NCBI GenBank assembly: GCA_027422505.1
Contig: JAPQWV010000498.1
Location: 397,001-461,000, forward strand
Reading direction: 5' to 3'
Origin: Craterostigma plantagineum
Lineage: Eukaryota > Streptophyta > Magnoliopsida > Lamiales > Linderniaceae
Length of the DNA stretch: 64,000 nucleotides
Position 1 is the first letter of the stretch, and each line of letters opens with the position of its first letter. A model generated the notes under the pieces. That model was given only the letters and a program-made list of their open reading frames with translations, ran no database searches and had not been told where the DNA came from. Shown here piece by piece: positions 45,013 through 55,314 of this stretch. The position numbers and the translations under genes are program-made.

Positions 45013-48000
45013 AATTCCCCCTTAATGTGCTCTTCTTGAACGCCGAGCATGTCGCGGAATTTGACGAATTTATCCTTCGAGAGTGGTTTAGTAAATATAT
45101 CCGCCACTTGATCTTCGCTCTTGCAAAATCTCAAATCGATTTTTCCGTCCTCGATTACTTCTCGTATGAAGTGATACTTGATAGCAACGTGACGTGTTCT
45201 GCTGTGATACACCGGATTTTTGGCGAGATGAATAGCAGATTTATTGTCGCAGAACACCGCAGTAGCTTCCGTTTGCTTCTCACCAATATCTTCGAGAATT
45301 CTTCGTAACCACAGAACTTGAGACGTCGCCAAACTTGCTGAAACATATTCAGCTTCGGCTGAAGATAACGCCACAGTTTCTTGCTTCTTTGACGCCCAAG
45401 AAATTACGCCGGTACCAAGCGAAAAACAATAACCAGACGTGCTTCGAAGATCATCACTTTGGTCAGCCCAATCGCTATCGCAATATCCTGATAATGATAT
45501 TTCAGCAGTTTTGCTAAACTTCAATCCAAAATTGAGCGTACCTTTGATATATCTTAGGACTCTTTTAGCTCCTCCAAGATGTAGATGGCTCGGATTATGC
45601 ATAAACCTCGATAATAAACTCGAAGCGTACATAATATCGGGTCTTGTGGATGTAAGATAAAGTAGATTTCCGACCAAACTTCTGAAGAGGGTTGGGTCAG
45701 CTCTTTTGGCTCCATCGTCTTTAACGAACTTCTCGTTCACAACCAACGGAGTCGATAAAGGCTTGCTATCAAGCATGCCAAACTTCGCAAGTATATTCTC
45801 AGCATACTTCTTTTGACATAGAAAAACGCCATCGTCATGTTGATAAATTTCCATGCCAAGAAAATGATGTAGCAGCCCCAAATCGTTCATCTCATATTTT
45901 TTCATCATCTCTCGCTTAAAATCAGCAATCATCTTCTCATTGTTACCCGTATAAAGAAGATCATCAACGTATAATGCAACAATGAGGATATTTGATTTAC
46001 CTTGAATTTTCACGTACAAGGTTGGCTCGCTTTTGCTTCGCTCGAACTTTTGAGATATGAAGTACGAGTCAATTTGGCTATACCACGCTCTCGGTGCTTG
46101 TTTTAAACCGTAGAGAGCCTTCTTCAACTTATAGACTTTATCCTCCTCGCCTTTCTTGATAAACCCCTGAGGTTGTTCAACGTACACCTCTTCTTTCAGC
46201 TCACCGTTTAGAATGCAGATTTAACGTCGAGCTGATAGAGTTTCCATCCATTTTGGGCTGCTGTGGCAATGATTGCACGAATAGTATCGAGTCGTGCAAC
46301 GGGGGCAAATGTTTCTGTGTAGTCGATGCCGGGCTGTTGTGCATAGCCCTTAGCCACGAGACGCGCCTTTTTCCTTTGAATCGAGCCATCGGGATTTAAC
46401 TTCACTTTGAAAACCCATTTGACGCCAATAACTTCCTTTTTTGAGGTTTTGATACAAGCTCCCACGTCTTATTTTTCCTTATAGCAGATATTTCTTCCTC
46501 CACCGCTTTTCTCCAATCCGCTTCATCATTCGCCTCTTCGAAATTTTCCGGTTCAAGAACGCAGAAATTGCATCTTTTGTATAACTCGCTCATGCTTCCG
46601 AATTTCCTTGGAGTTGAATCTGGAGAACTTGAGCTTGAGGGACTTGATGCGGAACTTGAACTTGAGCTTGAGGGACTTGATCCGGAACTTGGACTTGCGC
46701 CTAAAGGACTGAAATGTTCTGCATGCACTTCATCATCGTCGTCATCGCCTTTTCCATCGTTATATTTGGCAAGAACAGCTTCCTTACTCACAGTTCTGTC
46801 TTCCCAATTAAGAGTATCATTTTCATTGAAAATAACGTCTCGAGAAATCAGAACTTTGTTAGTCTTCAAACTATATAGACGATAACCTTTCGACTTAGAA
46901 CAATATCCGACGAAAATGCATTTTTCACTTACTTCGTCGAGTTTGCTCCGTTTCTCTTTTGGAATTTGTGCATAACAGATGCTCCCGAAGACTTTTAGAT
47001 GCTTCACCGAAGGCTTTCTCCCGTTCCATGCTTCGATTGGAGTTTTGTCCCATACAGCTTTTGTAGGACTTCGATTCAATAGATAGACGGCAGTGCGAAC
47101 GGCTTCGGCCCAAAACTCTCGAGGAAGTCTTTTATCGTGGATCATCGATTTCGCCATCTCCATCACAGATCGGTTTTTTCTCTCCGCCACACCGTTCTGT
47201 TGTGGTGTATAACCAACCGTGAGCTGTCTATCCACGCCTTCGTCATCACAGAATTCCTGAAAAGCATTCGAAGTATACTCCTTTCCTCGATCACTTCGAA
47301 GGACTTTTACCTTTTTATCGGTCTGAGTTTCAACGTAACTCTTGAATTTCTTGAATATGGAGAAAACTTCAGATTTTTCTCTCATAAAATAGACCCATGT
47401 CATTCTTGAAAAATCATCGATGAAGAGTATAAAGTACTTGTTACCTCCATGAGACAACGTCCTCATCGGCCCACACACATCTGTGTGAATAAGTTCGAGA
47501 ATGTCTCCTGCTCTCCAAGCAACGCCTTTGGGAAATGGTTCTCGATGTTGTTTGCCGAGAGCACATCCTTCACAAACTTGGTAGGTGTCCTCGATTTTTG
47601 GAAGTCCATGCACCATCCCTTTATGTTGAAGTAATTTGAGGCTTCGAAAATTCAAGTGCCCAAGTCGCCGATGCCAAATGTACGAGTCTTCAACAACAGC
47701 AGCTTTGAAGGCTCGATCCTCGACCTTTTCAAGGTATATCGGAAAGCTGCGATCTTTTTGCATTTGAATCTTGAGTGCGAGTCGTTTCTGTCCGCACTTT
47801 TTGTCGTAGATGAGACACTCGTTGTCTTCAAAGTGGATGGCATATTTGTGCTCCATAAGCTGTCCAATACTCAGTAAATTTTGATCCAAATCGGGAACAT
47901 ACAATACGTCACGCATGAATTTATTCCCGTCCTTGGTCTGAATGCCAACGCTTCCAAGTCCTTTAGCTGGAACAATATCGCCATTGCCCATCTTTATTTT

Positions 48001-49073
48001 TGTCTTCACGGCTTCATCTAAATCACCAAAAAGCGTCATATCATTCGCCATGTGATTACTACAGCCGCTGTCGAGAAACCAACATTTAGATTTTGTTTCG
48101 GCAGCAATATGACATGCGTAGAACACGTTGCCCTCGTCTTGATTTTCTTCTGAAAAGTGTGCTTGCTGATTTTTCTTGAATCGGCAATCTTTTTCGACAT
48201 GGCCAAACTTCTTGCAATGAAAACACTGTGGTTTGCCTTTATGCCAACAATCCTTCTCGGTGTGATTGTTTCGCCCACAAATGTTGCAAAGAAAACCAGT
48301 TTCGGCGCTATTTTTCTGAGAATTGCTTCTTCCTCGTCCTCTCGATCCTCGGCCACGGCCTCTACCTCGGCCACCTCTTTGTGCATCTCCCCCTTTTTCT
48401 GAATTGTTAGAGGGACTTTTGGCGTTGAGATTTGCCTTTGACTGAAACGCACTTTCGAGAGATGTTTCGACGTGCCTTTGTGTTCTTTTTTCGTGAGCCT
48501 TCAGAGATCCCATCAACTCTTGAACACCCAGCTTCTTGATATCTTTCGTTTCTTCGATTATGGACACCATCGAATCGAACTTTGCCGGCAGACTTACAAG
48601 AATCTTCTCCACGATCCTTTCGTCTGTAATGTTTTCGCCATACGTCTTCATTTCGTTCACAACTCTGGTGATTTTGGTGTAGTAATCTTGGATGGTTTCG
48701 GCATCGCCCATCTTAAGATTTTCGAGATCTCTTCGAAGAGTTTGTAAGACGACGTTCTTTATTTTTACGTTTCCTTGGAACTCATTCTGTAGAACCTCCC
48801 ATGCGTCTTTAGCGTTTTCGACTGTCATGATTCTGGAAAAAATATCCGAACTAACACCTTGTTGGATGATCGAGAGTGCTTTTGAATTTTTTTTACGATG
48901 CTCTTTTAGTTCCCTCTTCTGTTGAGCTGTGAGAGGAGTTGCGTCATCTTCCTCAACTTCGTCGTAGCCATCTTCAACGTATTCCCAAAGATCCAAAGAT
49001 CTGAGGATGGTCTTAATTTTGACACACCAATGATCGTAGTGATCTCCGATAATGGAATTTGTGTATGATCCAT
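44988..49073 (-). pseudogene. Copia gag-pol polyprotein with frame breaks
   Basis: Read leftward from an ATG at 49073. Gag UBN2-type region, then two CCHC knuckles (CNICGRNNHTEKDC, CFHCKKFGHVEKDC), protease WFLDSGCSNHM, pre-integrase WHRRLGHLNF, integrase core with HTDVCGPM, RSDRGKEY and QQNGVAERKN, a Ser-rich linker, RT with YVDDLLYTG, and RNase H with CDSDWADQ and SSAEAEY. Long frames are 48996-46402, 46465-46208 and 46187-44988. The frame shifts just after the ATG (near 49068), in an A-run near 46444, and near 46224. Each looks like one missing base. With identical LTRs these are either very fresh mutations or assembly errors; the element would otherwise be full-length. Confidence 0.92.
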
Positions 49074-49107
49074 TTTTTATTTACGATCGTTTACTTTTTT
49101 CGACGAG

Positions 49108-49120
49108 GCTCTGATACCAA
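49108..49120 (-). other. Primer-binding site of the Copia element
   Basis: The minus strand reads TTGGTATCAGAGC, complementary to initiator tRNA-Met, four bases inside the 5' LTR. Confidence 0.9.
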
Positions 49121-49124
49121 AATA

Positions 49125-49363
49125 TGTTGGGAAATATGAAGATGGACAGATATTTAGAAGGGAACTTACTTCATTATTTCTCTGATATTGATCGATTACA
49201 GAGTTCATCATCTTATAGATGATTAACATGACTCTAGGACTTCTTACTTCTAATAATAACTTAGACTCCTCGAAAATATAAATGACTCTTAGTAACTAGA
49301 AAATGCATGTACGTAGAGTAGAAGCTTGAAAGTCATGACTAATGTTCATGCACATTACTAACA
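49125..49363 (-). repeat. 5' LTR of the Copia element
   Basis: 239 bp, same sequence as the other LTR, followed (leftward) by the primer-binding site. Confidence 0.95.
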
Positions 49364-51637
49364 CTGGGAAATATGACTGCTTTGATCGTCAAGGGTTCGA
49401 AGACAGAAAGGTTTAGGGATAGAATGTCTGAGCTAATAAAGTACATGAATAGGAACAAGTTAGGGAAGAACATAAGCAAGGAGATAAAAGGGCATGTTAG
49501 GTTGCAGTACGAAAGTAGTTACGCTGATTCAGACGCTCTTAACGATCTTCCCCTCGCCATACGATCTAAGGTTCGCGAATATTATTACCTACGTTCGTTC
49601 GTGCAATAGTATGTTTGTACTAAATATGCGTATGCGTGGGCAGATATCGAAGAAATTGTATGAACCCTATATCAGAGACGTTCCTCTCTTCAAGGGTTGC
49701 TCGGACGACTTCTTCAAGAAAGTCGTGAGATGCTGCGTCGTTTATTTACAGTTCCATTCGGTAAGATATCGACTAAGCAAACCTTAGACGTCGCATGTGA
49801 TTTTCAGGCGATTAAAGTCCACGAAGACTTTTTCTTACCTGGATAAGTGATAGTCGAAGAGGGAAGCACAAATGATCAGCTGTACTTTCTTTGTGATAGA
49901 AAACTGGTAATAAACTGAATCTCCTCCTCATGATCCATGATGAGAAAAAGAGTACAAAAAAAAAACAGTTATTGCAGGAAGAAACAAGAAGCATGGAAGA
50001 TACAGAAGCCAAAGAATCGAACACTATACAAATTGGAAGTTCGATCGCCGATATTTCAGTCCTATGTAATATCCCCGAGCCTCGAAGTGTATACGCGACC
50101 GAGCTTTCGAGGCTACTTAGGATAGACAAACAGTCCATTACAGAAGTTACTGATATACGCTTCTCAGACAGTCGAGTCATAGTCGATAATCTGATCGAGG
50201 TAAGTTTTTAATCTCACCTCATTCCATGATGAACTAACATTTTTCGAACATACTTTAAACAAACGTCTGAACGAAAAGGGCCATGAGCGCAATCTACGAA
50301 AGGAAATTCTAGAGTCAGATTTCGCATTAAAGATCGAAAAACACGAATCAGAGATGGCAATGAGAGTGAACTGCGCTGCTAACGACGGAGATGTGCGCCG
50401 ACTTAGGCATTTCATCGAAGATGGAGGTTGTAATCCTAACAAGACTGATTATAATGGGCAAACAGCTCTGGTAGTTAATTACTCTGTCTGAACTCTGAGT
50501 ACAAATATTGTAAAAAAGGGCATTATTGACCGCATTTTCTTTCTCCTTCAGCACCGTGCGGCTTCCAAGGGATACGAAGATATCGTTCAGTTCCTTATGC
50601 TGAGAAACGCTGACGTCAATCTCAAAGGTGGTAACTTTCACTATTACAGCGTCGTAAAACTGTGATACGATGTCATTCCCCTGTTTCTTTAGCAGATAAC
50701 CTTGGGAAATCCCCGTTGTATGAAGCGGTCAAGAACGGGCACGATGGCGTGGCTTCCATGCTAGTGCAAGGAGGGGCGTTTTTGTCAATTGACGACGAGG
50801 GAGGATGCCTATGTGAGGCTATAGTGAGGAAAGACATTGAGTTCTTGAGAAGGCTTTTGGCTAATGGGATTAATCCCAACTCAAAGAACTATGATTTGAG
50901 AACACCTTTGCACTTAGCTGCATCAGAAGGGCTTTACAGAGAGTCATTGTTGCTTCTACAGTCAGGAGCTAGCGTTCTTGCAACAGACAGGTTTGTTGTA
51001 ACGGAAATTCATTTTTCTTACCATCGATTTACTATCGCTCTGAATATCTTAAAAAAAAATCGTGGTGAAAATGGGGTAGAACGCCGGTCGACGAAGCTCG
51101 AGTGGGCGGAAGCTCGAGTCTGCTTAAACTGTTCGAAGATGCAGAGGTGGAACTGAGTCGGAGGATTTCTCGCCATGAAAGAAGTCGAGGTTAGAATTTC
51201 ATTTCAATTTTGCGATTGAATGAAAAGATCATTGAGGTTCGTTTTGAGCAGAAGACTTGCCGAAGAGAAAGTGCACGGTATTCGAAGGATATTATCCATG
51301 GGAGGACGGCAGCGGCAAAGAGAGACGAAGGATGAATGGAGTGGTATTATGGGTTCCCAAGACCATTGAAGAGCTCATCACAACATCAAAGCAGCATTTA
51401 TTTCTTGACCAAGGTTCAAGTATTCTAACGGAAAATGGGGACAAGATAACTGATACGAGCATGATCTCAGATGATCAAGTATTGTATCTGAAATAAGAAG
51501 GAAACAAGTTTATAACCGTTAGGAAAATCAAAATAAGCATGATCTATGCTGTTCCAAGGGCAAACGGTACAATGGTTCAATGAGTAGCTTCTTAAAAGGC
51601 GGCGAGAAACAGAGAAACTGAGGTTACACATGTTGAC

Positions 51638-52681
51638 CTAGTCCTGTTCTGCATCTTCTATTTCCTCATCCTCTGGTACGCCACGCATGTAAAGAACATT
51701 ATTACATCTGCCCAAAAGTAAACAAATGTAGAAGTGAGTGCTCAATGGCATTAATTAAGCAAAACAAAAACTACAACTTTCTTTTTTCATCTTAGCCTGC
51801 AGTATTGCATGCATGTACTAGAGAACATTGATGGTATTATTCATATATACTGACAGGGAGGACTGAAATTGCAACTTTAAGAAAGATTGGGACCTGATTA
51901 AGATCTCTCCAAGACTTCCAGTGCATTGCCCGTCAATATATTCTTCTGCATTTGCAAGCTGTGAAATAACGGCACGAGCAAGCAAAGGGAATTCGTAAAC
52001 GCAAATGTATAACTAAACATCATGATTTCACCTGGAAAAAGCTTTGCAAGAAATAACGATACCTGTAAGTTCATATAAGAATCCACAGATACAAGATAGC
52101 CTTCAAAAGGAGATACTTTAGATAAGAGTTATATATGAAGACTGAAGATGGGATACCAATTGATTTTATCTATGCAAAATTGAGAACCTTTATATTCCAT
52201 TCCCCATTTGAGCTTCACCATTACAGGCTTGCCAGTCAAATTGTTCAAGAAAGGCTTGGGATTTACCGGTACGGTCTGCAAAGACAACACATGAAGAAAC
52301 CATACACACATCAAGAAATAATCTGTCGATCGAAAAATAATTTGACAGCACCATAAAACTCCTTCGAACTACAAGTTGCTTCAAAGTTTTAAAAACATAC
52401 CCTAATTTCAAAAGTACAAACACGAACAGCAATTGAAAATGGAGCTGACGCAAGTAATTTGAGAGACCAGAAACCAAACATGAGGCACAAACGAAGCATC
52501 ATCATCAGCTTGTACATCGTGGCCTAAAATGAGAAGCTTTGCCTAGACGAGTACATACGACACTTAAATTTCTTAAACAATTCCAACACGATTATTCCAC
52601 CACAAACATACTCAGGAAGAAGAAATCAACAAATAAAGGAAGATCATACTACGACGACTCAGCTGAAGAACTCACCGCCAT
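51638..52681 (-). CDS. SmF: Sm core protein F of spliceosomal snRNPs
   Basis: Five minus-strand exons (52681-52676, 52275-52188, 52100-52063, 51958-51894, 51707-51638) total 267 nt, or 88 residues, exactly the family size. The first exon codes only Met-Ala. Sm1 motif: [40 protein letters not shown]. Sm2 motif: [18 protein letters not shown], with an acidic tail. SmF sits in the seven-membered Sm ring on U1, U2, U4 and U5 snRNA in the nucleus. It is divergent from the BAP31-like gene, sharing a 344-bp promoter region. Confidence 0.95.
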
Positions 52682-53025
52682 TACAGTCGATTCCCTTAGA
52701 GGAAAATTCAGGCTCTGCACACCACTCCGTCGAGCTCCAAGCTACAAGTGGGTTCTTCAAGGGTTCGAAACAAGACTCATTTTTTATGTGGGCTGGTGTT
52801 TTCGTTGTTTGAGTAGGTTCGTTAAGGTTAGGCCCATTTACGCAACTACGACGGGGAAAATATTTATGATTTAGTACGACGGCGTTTTGCGTGAACATTC
52901 GAAACCTCTCCCTCTAAGCAAACTAAAAGACGGTTCTTTAACACGCGTCAAGGCGTCACACTGACATCGCTTCGATCCAGAATCATCAAGGGCTTGATCA
53001 ATAACGAGAAAAATCAAGGAAAAGA
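52682..53025. promoter_or_regulatory. Short bidirectional promoter with TGGGC elements
   Basis: 344 bp separates the start codons of SmF (minus) and the BAP31-like gene (plus). It contains TGGGCT near 52790 and GGCCCA near 52832, site II-like elements usable in both directions. Confidence 0.5.
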
Positions 53026-54470
53026 ATGGCGCTGCAATGGATGATACTAGCTTACGTGGTGGCAGCTGAAGCAGCTGTGGCGATTCTTCTCACTCTTCCG
53101 TCGCCGAAGGGTTTGAAACATCGGATCGTGTCGACCGTGTCGCTTATTCTCCAGCCGACACTGTTCATCATACCGTTCGCTGGATTTCAGCTTCTCGGTA
53201 AGCAGATTTTGTAGCATCGTACGTGTTGTCTTTCGTTTGGTCGGGGTTGGGGTGGGGTTTGTTCTGGTGTGATTTGAAGCGATTTTTTCTTAATTCTTTT
53301 GTGTCATTTTCGGTATTTTGTTTTCTTAGATATATATTGGAAGAATGAGCATAGGTTGAAGTGTTATGGGGAGACGTGCACTGCTGCGGAGAGGGATCGT
53401 TACGAGAAAGCGGTAATAGTTATTCTATCCTTTGGCATTTGTGGATTGCATAATTCTGGAATCTGATTAGAGAACTTCAGCGGAAAATTTCTGAATAACT
53501 GGACCATATTTATATAAAAATTCTGCTATTCTTTGGGAATATCATTTGTGAAGGTTGTCTATTTAGTAATCGGTGAGACGCTTGCAACAGTATTAGTCGT
53601 CTAGTTTCTGCTTTTGGATTCAATCCTTGCTCTACTACTATCATGTTAAGGGTGCGTTTTCCCAATTTTTTGCCCACTTAACTATGCTTGATGTTTCATT
53701 AACAAAGATGTAAACTGATGTTACAAATACTGTCGATGGTTGCTAATATTTCGACCAGTTTGAGACTGAATGACCATTACCTATGGAAGTACCGGGAAAA
53801 GTGGTTCGAGTTTTGGGAATGTATTGCCCTGTCCTTTCGCGTTCTCTATGTAGCTGAATGGGGCGAGGGTTTTGTTATTCCATTCTGTGATGCGATTATG
53901 TATAATTTTCACATACAAATTAGCTGTGAAGTTGATAATTCTCCACCATAATGATCTGGGATGCTCATTTTATATTTTACTTGGTATTCTGTCATACTTA
54001 ATACTGACATTGTATCTCCCATTAGGCATCATGTAAGACCTGTTCATACACCATGCCACTCCTGTCTCTGTCGATAAGTGAGCTTATGTTATAATGAGGA
54101 AGATCTTTTTTCTTTGCTTCAAATTTTGTTTCTTACTGCGATACAGAATGTTCTTCTCTGATTCTGATTTGTTCTATCCATGCTTGGTTTCTAATATCTA
54201 TTATCAAAATTCGTTGTGTTCTAGACCTACAAATCTCAGAGAAACGCAGTCTTATGCGTCGGGGCGTGCCTACTGTACTGGTAAACAAGCCCACAATCCC
54301 GAGTTTAATCCAAGATTACCATCTAAATAATATTTTTCTCTCTTTCTTTTTACTGTGATTCTTGATTTCATGTACTTACATTCTGGGACAGGTGCATTTA
54401 TCGGGTTTGCAAGTATCACAGAGACATTCAGGCCATGGAAGAAGCTGAGAAGAGATACAAGGACGAGTAG
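53026..54470 (+). CDS. BAP31-like ER membrane protein (short plant type)
   Basis: Four exons (53026-53197, 53330-53412, 54225-54280, 54392-54470) give 129 residues, the same length as Arabidopsis At1g48440 and At3g17780. Three hydrophobic helices are seen: MILAYVVAAEAAVAILLTLP, VSLILQPTLFIIPFAGFQLL and NAVLCVGACLLYWCI. Conserved signatures are SPKGLKHR, DIYWKNEHRL, CTAAERDRYEKA and the end EEAEKRYKDE. BAP31 family members are ER proteins tied to membrane protein sorting; this short form lacks the long coiled-coil tail of animal BAP31. The middle intron of about 810 bp is the longest. Confidence 0.92.
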
Positions 54471-55314
54471 ATTAGAGCACTCTCTCTCCTTTTGCTCTCC
54501 ACCGTCTTCTTACAACCGTTGAACACTTCGCCTTGTTTTACTATCTATGTATGTGATAATTAGCTTTATATATGATGATACAGTTGTGTCAATGGATGTA
54601 ATGTTTAGCTCTTGAGCTATGCATTAGCGTTGAACTTCCATTTTCTGGATTTATATAATAACGTTGCTAAATCATTATTTACACTGTTGTCTGACTCTGA
54701 TCTGGTGTAGTTTCTTCTTTTGTATATTTTTTTAAACTTATTTCATTAAATAACGAAAACAAATTAAAAGCGGCATTGTATACCAGTAACTCATGCACGT
54801 TCAAATGCCGTGTGTTATTTATACAAATTTTTTGGTTTGGATATTTCATAGAAATCGTAACCCTTAACCCTCTAATAGAATATATAGAACAGATATCTAA
54901 ACTACGGTTTACTTAATTTACTTGGGAGCTTTATGGTGAATCCATTCATGTGTGGTATAATATGGCAATGCACAACAGCTGCACCATACAATAATTTTTT
55001 CGCCGAGGGCAATGTCGTAATACCACAGAAGCCACGGGGGAAATTTAAGAAGAATTAACAAAAAAGATCTTACTTTTCCGATAGGAATTTACAAATAAAG
55101 ACCCACTTCAGTTCAGATCTACACTGAGGGCATTTGAGTAAAAGCAGTCTGGCCCGTACTCCAAGTTGAACTCTCAGATCGGATTATTTTTCTATTTCTA
55201 TACGCCGATTTGATTTTAGTCGCGGACGAGGAAAAACAGTACAAAAGGCATAAATCCTCTCGGGTGTTAATCATCGTTGAATTTGAACGTTATTGCTCCA
55301 CAGTCGCGGAAGCC
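54471..55314. other. 3' UTR, intergenic DNA and UPF2 5' UTR
   Basis: No coding exon seen. The sequence shortly before 55315 is probably the UPF2 5' UTR; an open frame runs in from 55210, but the family start fits the ATG at 55315. Confidence 0.55.

Larger units (their letters stand above)
44774..49363 (-). mobile_element. Ty1-copia retrotransposon (4590 bp) inserted in the K+ channel exon
   Basis: Two 239-bp LTRs (44774-45012 and 49125-49363) read identical by eye, with TGTTGG...CTAACA ends. Target duplication CTGGG is perfect (44769-44773, 49364-49368). The element is antisense to the channel: its 5' LTR is the right one, and the primer-binding site complementary to tRNA-iMet is at 49108-49120. 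The purine tract is at 45013-45022, and gag-pol is read leftward. Domain order gag, protease, integrase, RT, RNase H is that of Ty1-copia. Identical LTRs mean very recent insertion. Confidence 0.97.
40850..51496 (+). pseudogene. SKOR: Outward-rectifying Shaker K+ channel (SKOR/GORK type), disrupted
   Basis: Plus-strand exons follow the SKOR/GORK order. 40850-41064 is the acidic N-terminus; 41181-41405 holds S1-S2 (WTHFILIWAIYSSFFTPFEF, FFRGLPENLFLLDIAGQ); 44108-44171 holds S3. 44281-44610 holds S4 to the pore (EKDIRINYLFTRI, ELYCTHTAACIFYYLAT, TMATVG). 44680-44773 plus 49369-49570 is one exon split by a Copia element after GAYLLG; the right half resumes with NMTALIVKGS. 49644-49724 and 49808 onward hold the C-linker and cyclic-nucleotide-binding region. 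50270-51000 encodes ankyrin repeats and 51250-51496 the KHA domain. The intact channel releases K+ into xylem or from guard cells. Lesions are the exon insertion, a TAA at 49844-49846 in FFLPG-stop-VIVEEGS, a weakened binding domain, and a lost acceptor AG before the exon near 51075. The selectivity filter reads GYGE instead of GYGD. Confidence 0.9.

Noticed and set aside
53718..53951. 77-residue plus-strand frame as an extra exon
   Set aside because: Lies inside the long BAP31-like intron and matches nothing in that family.
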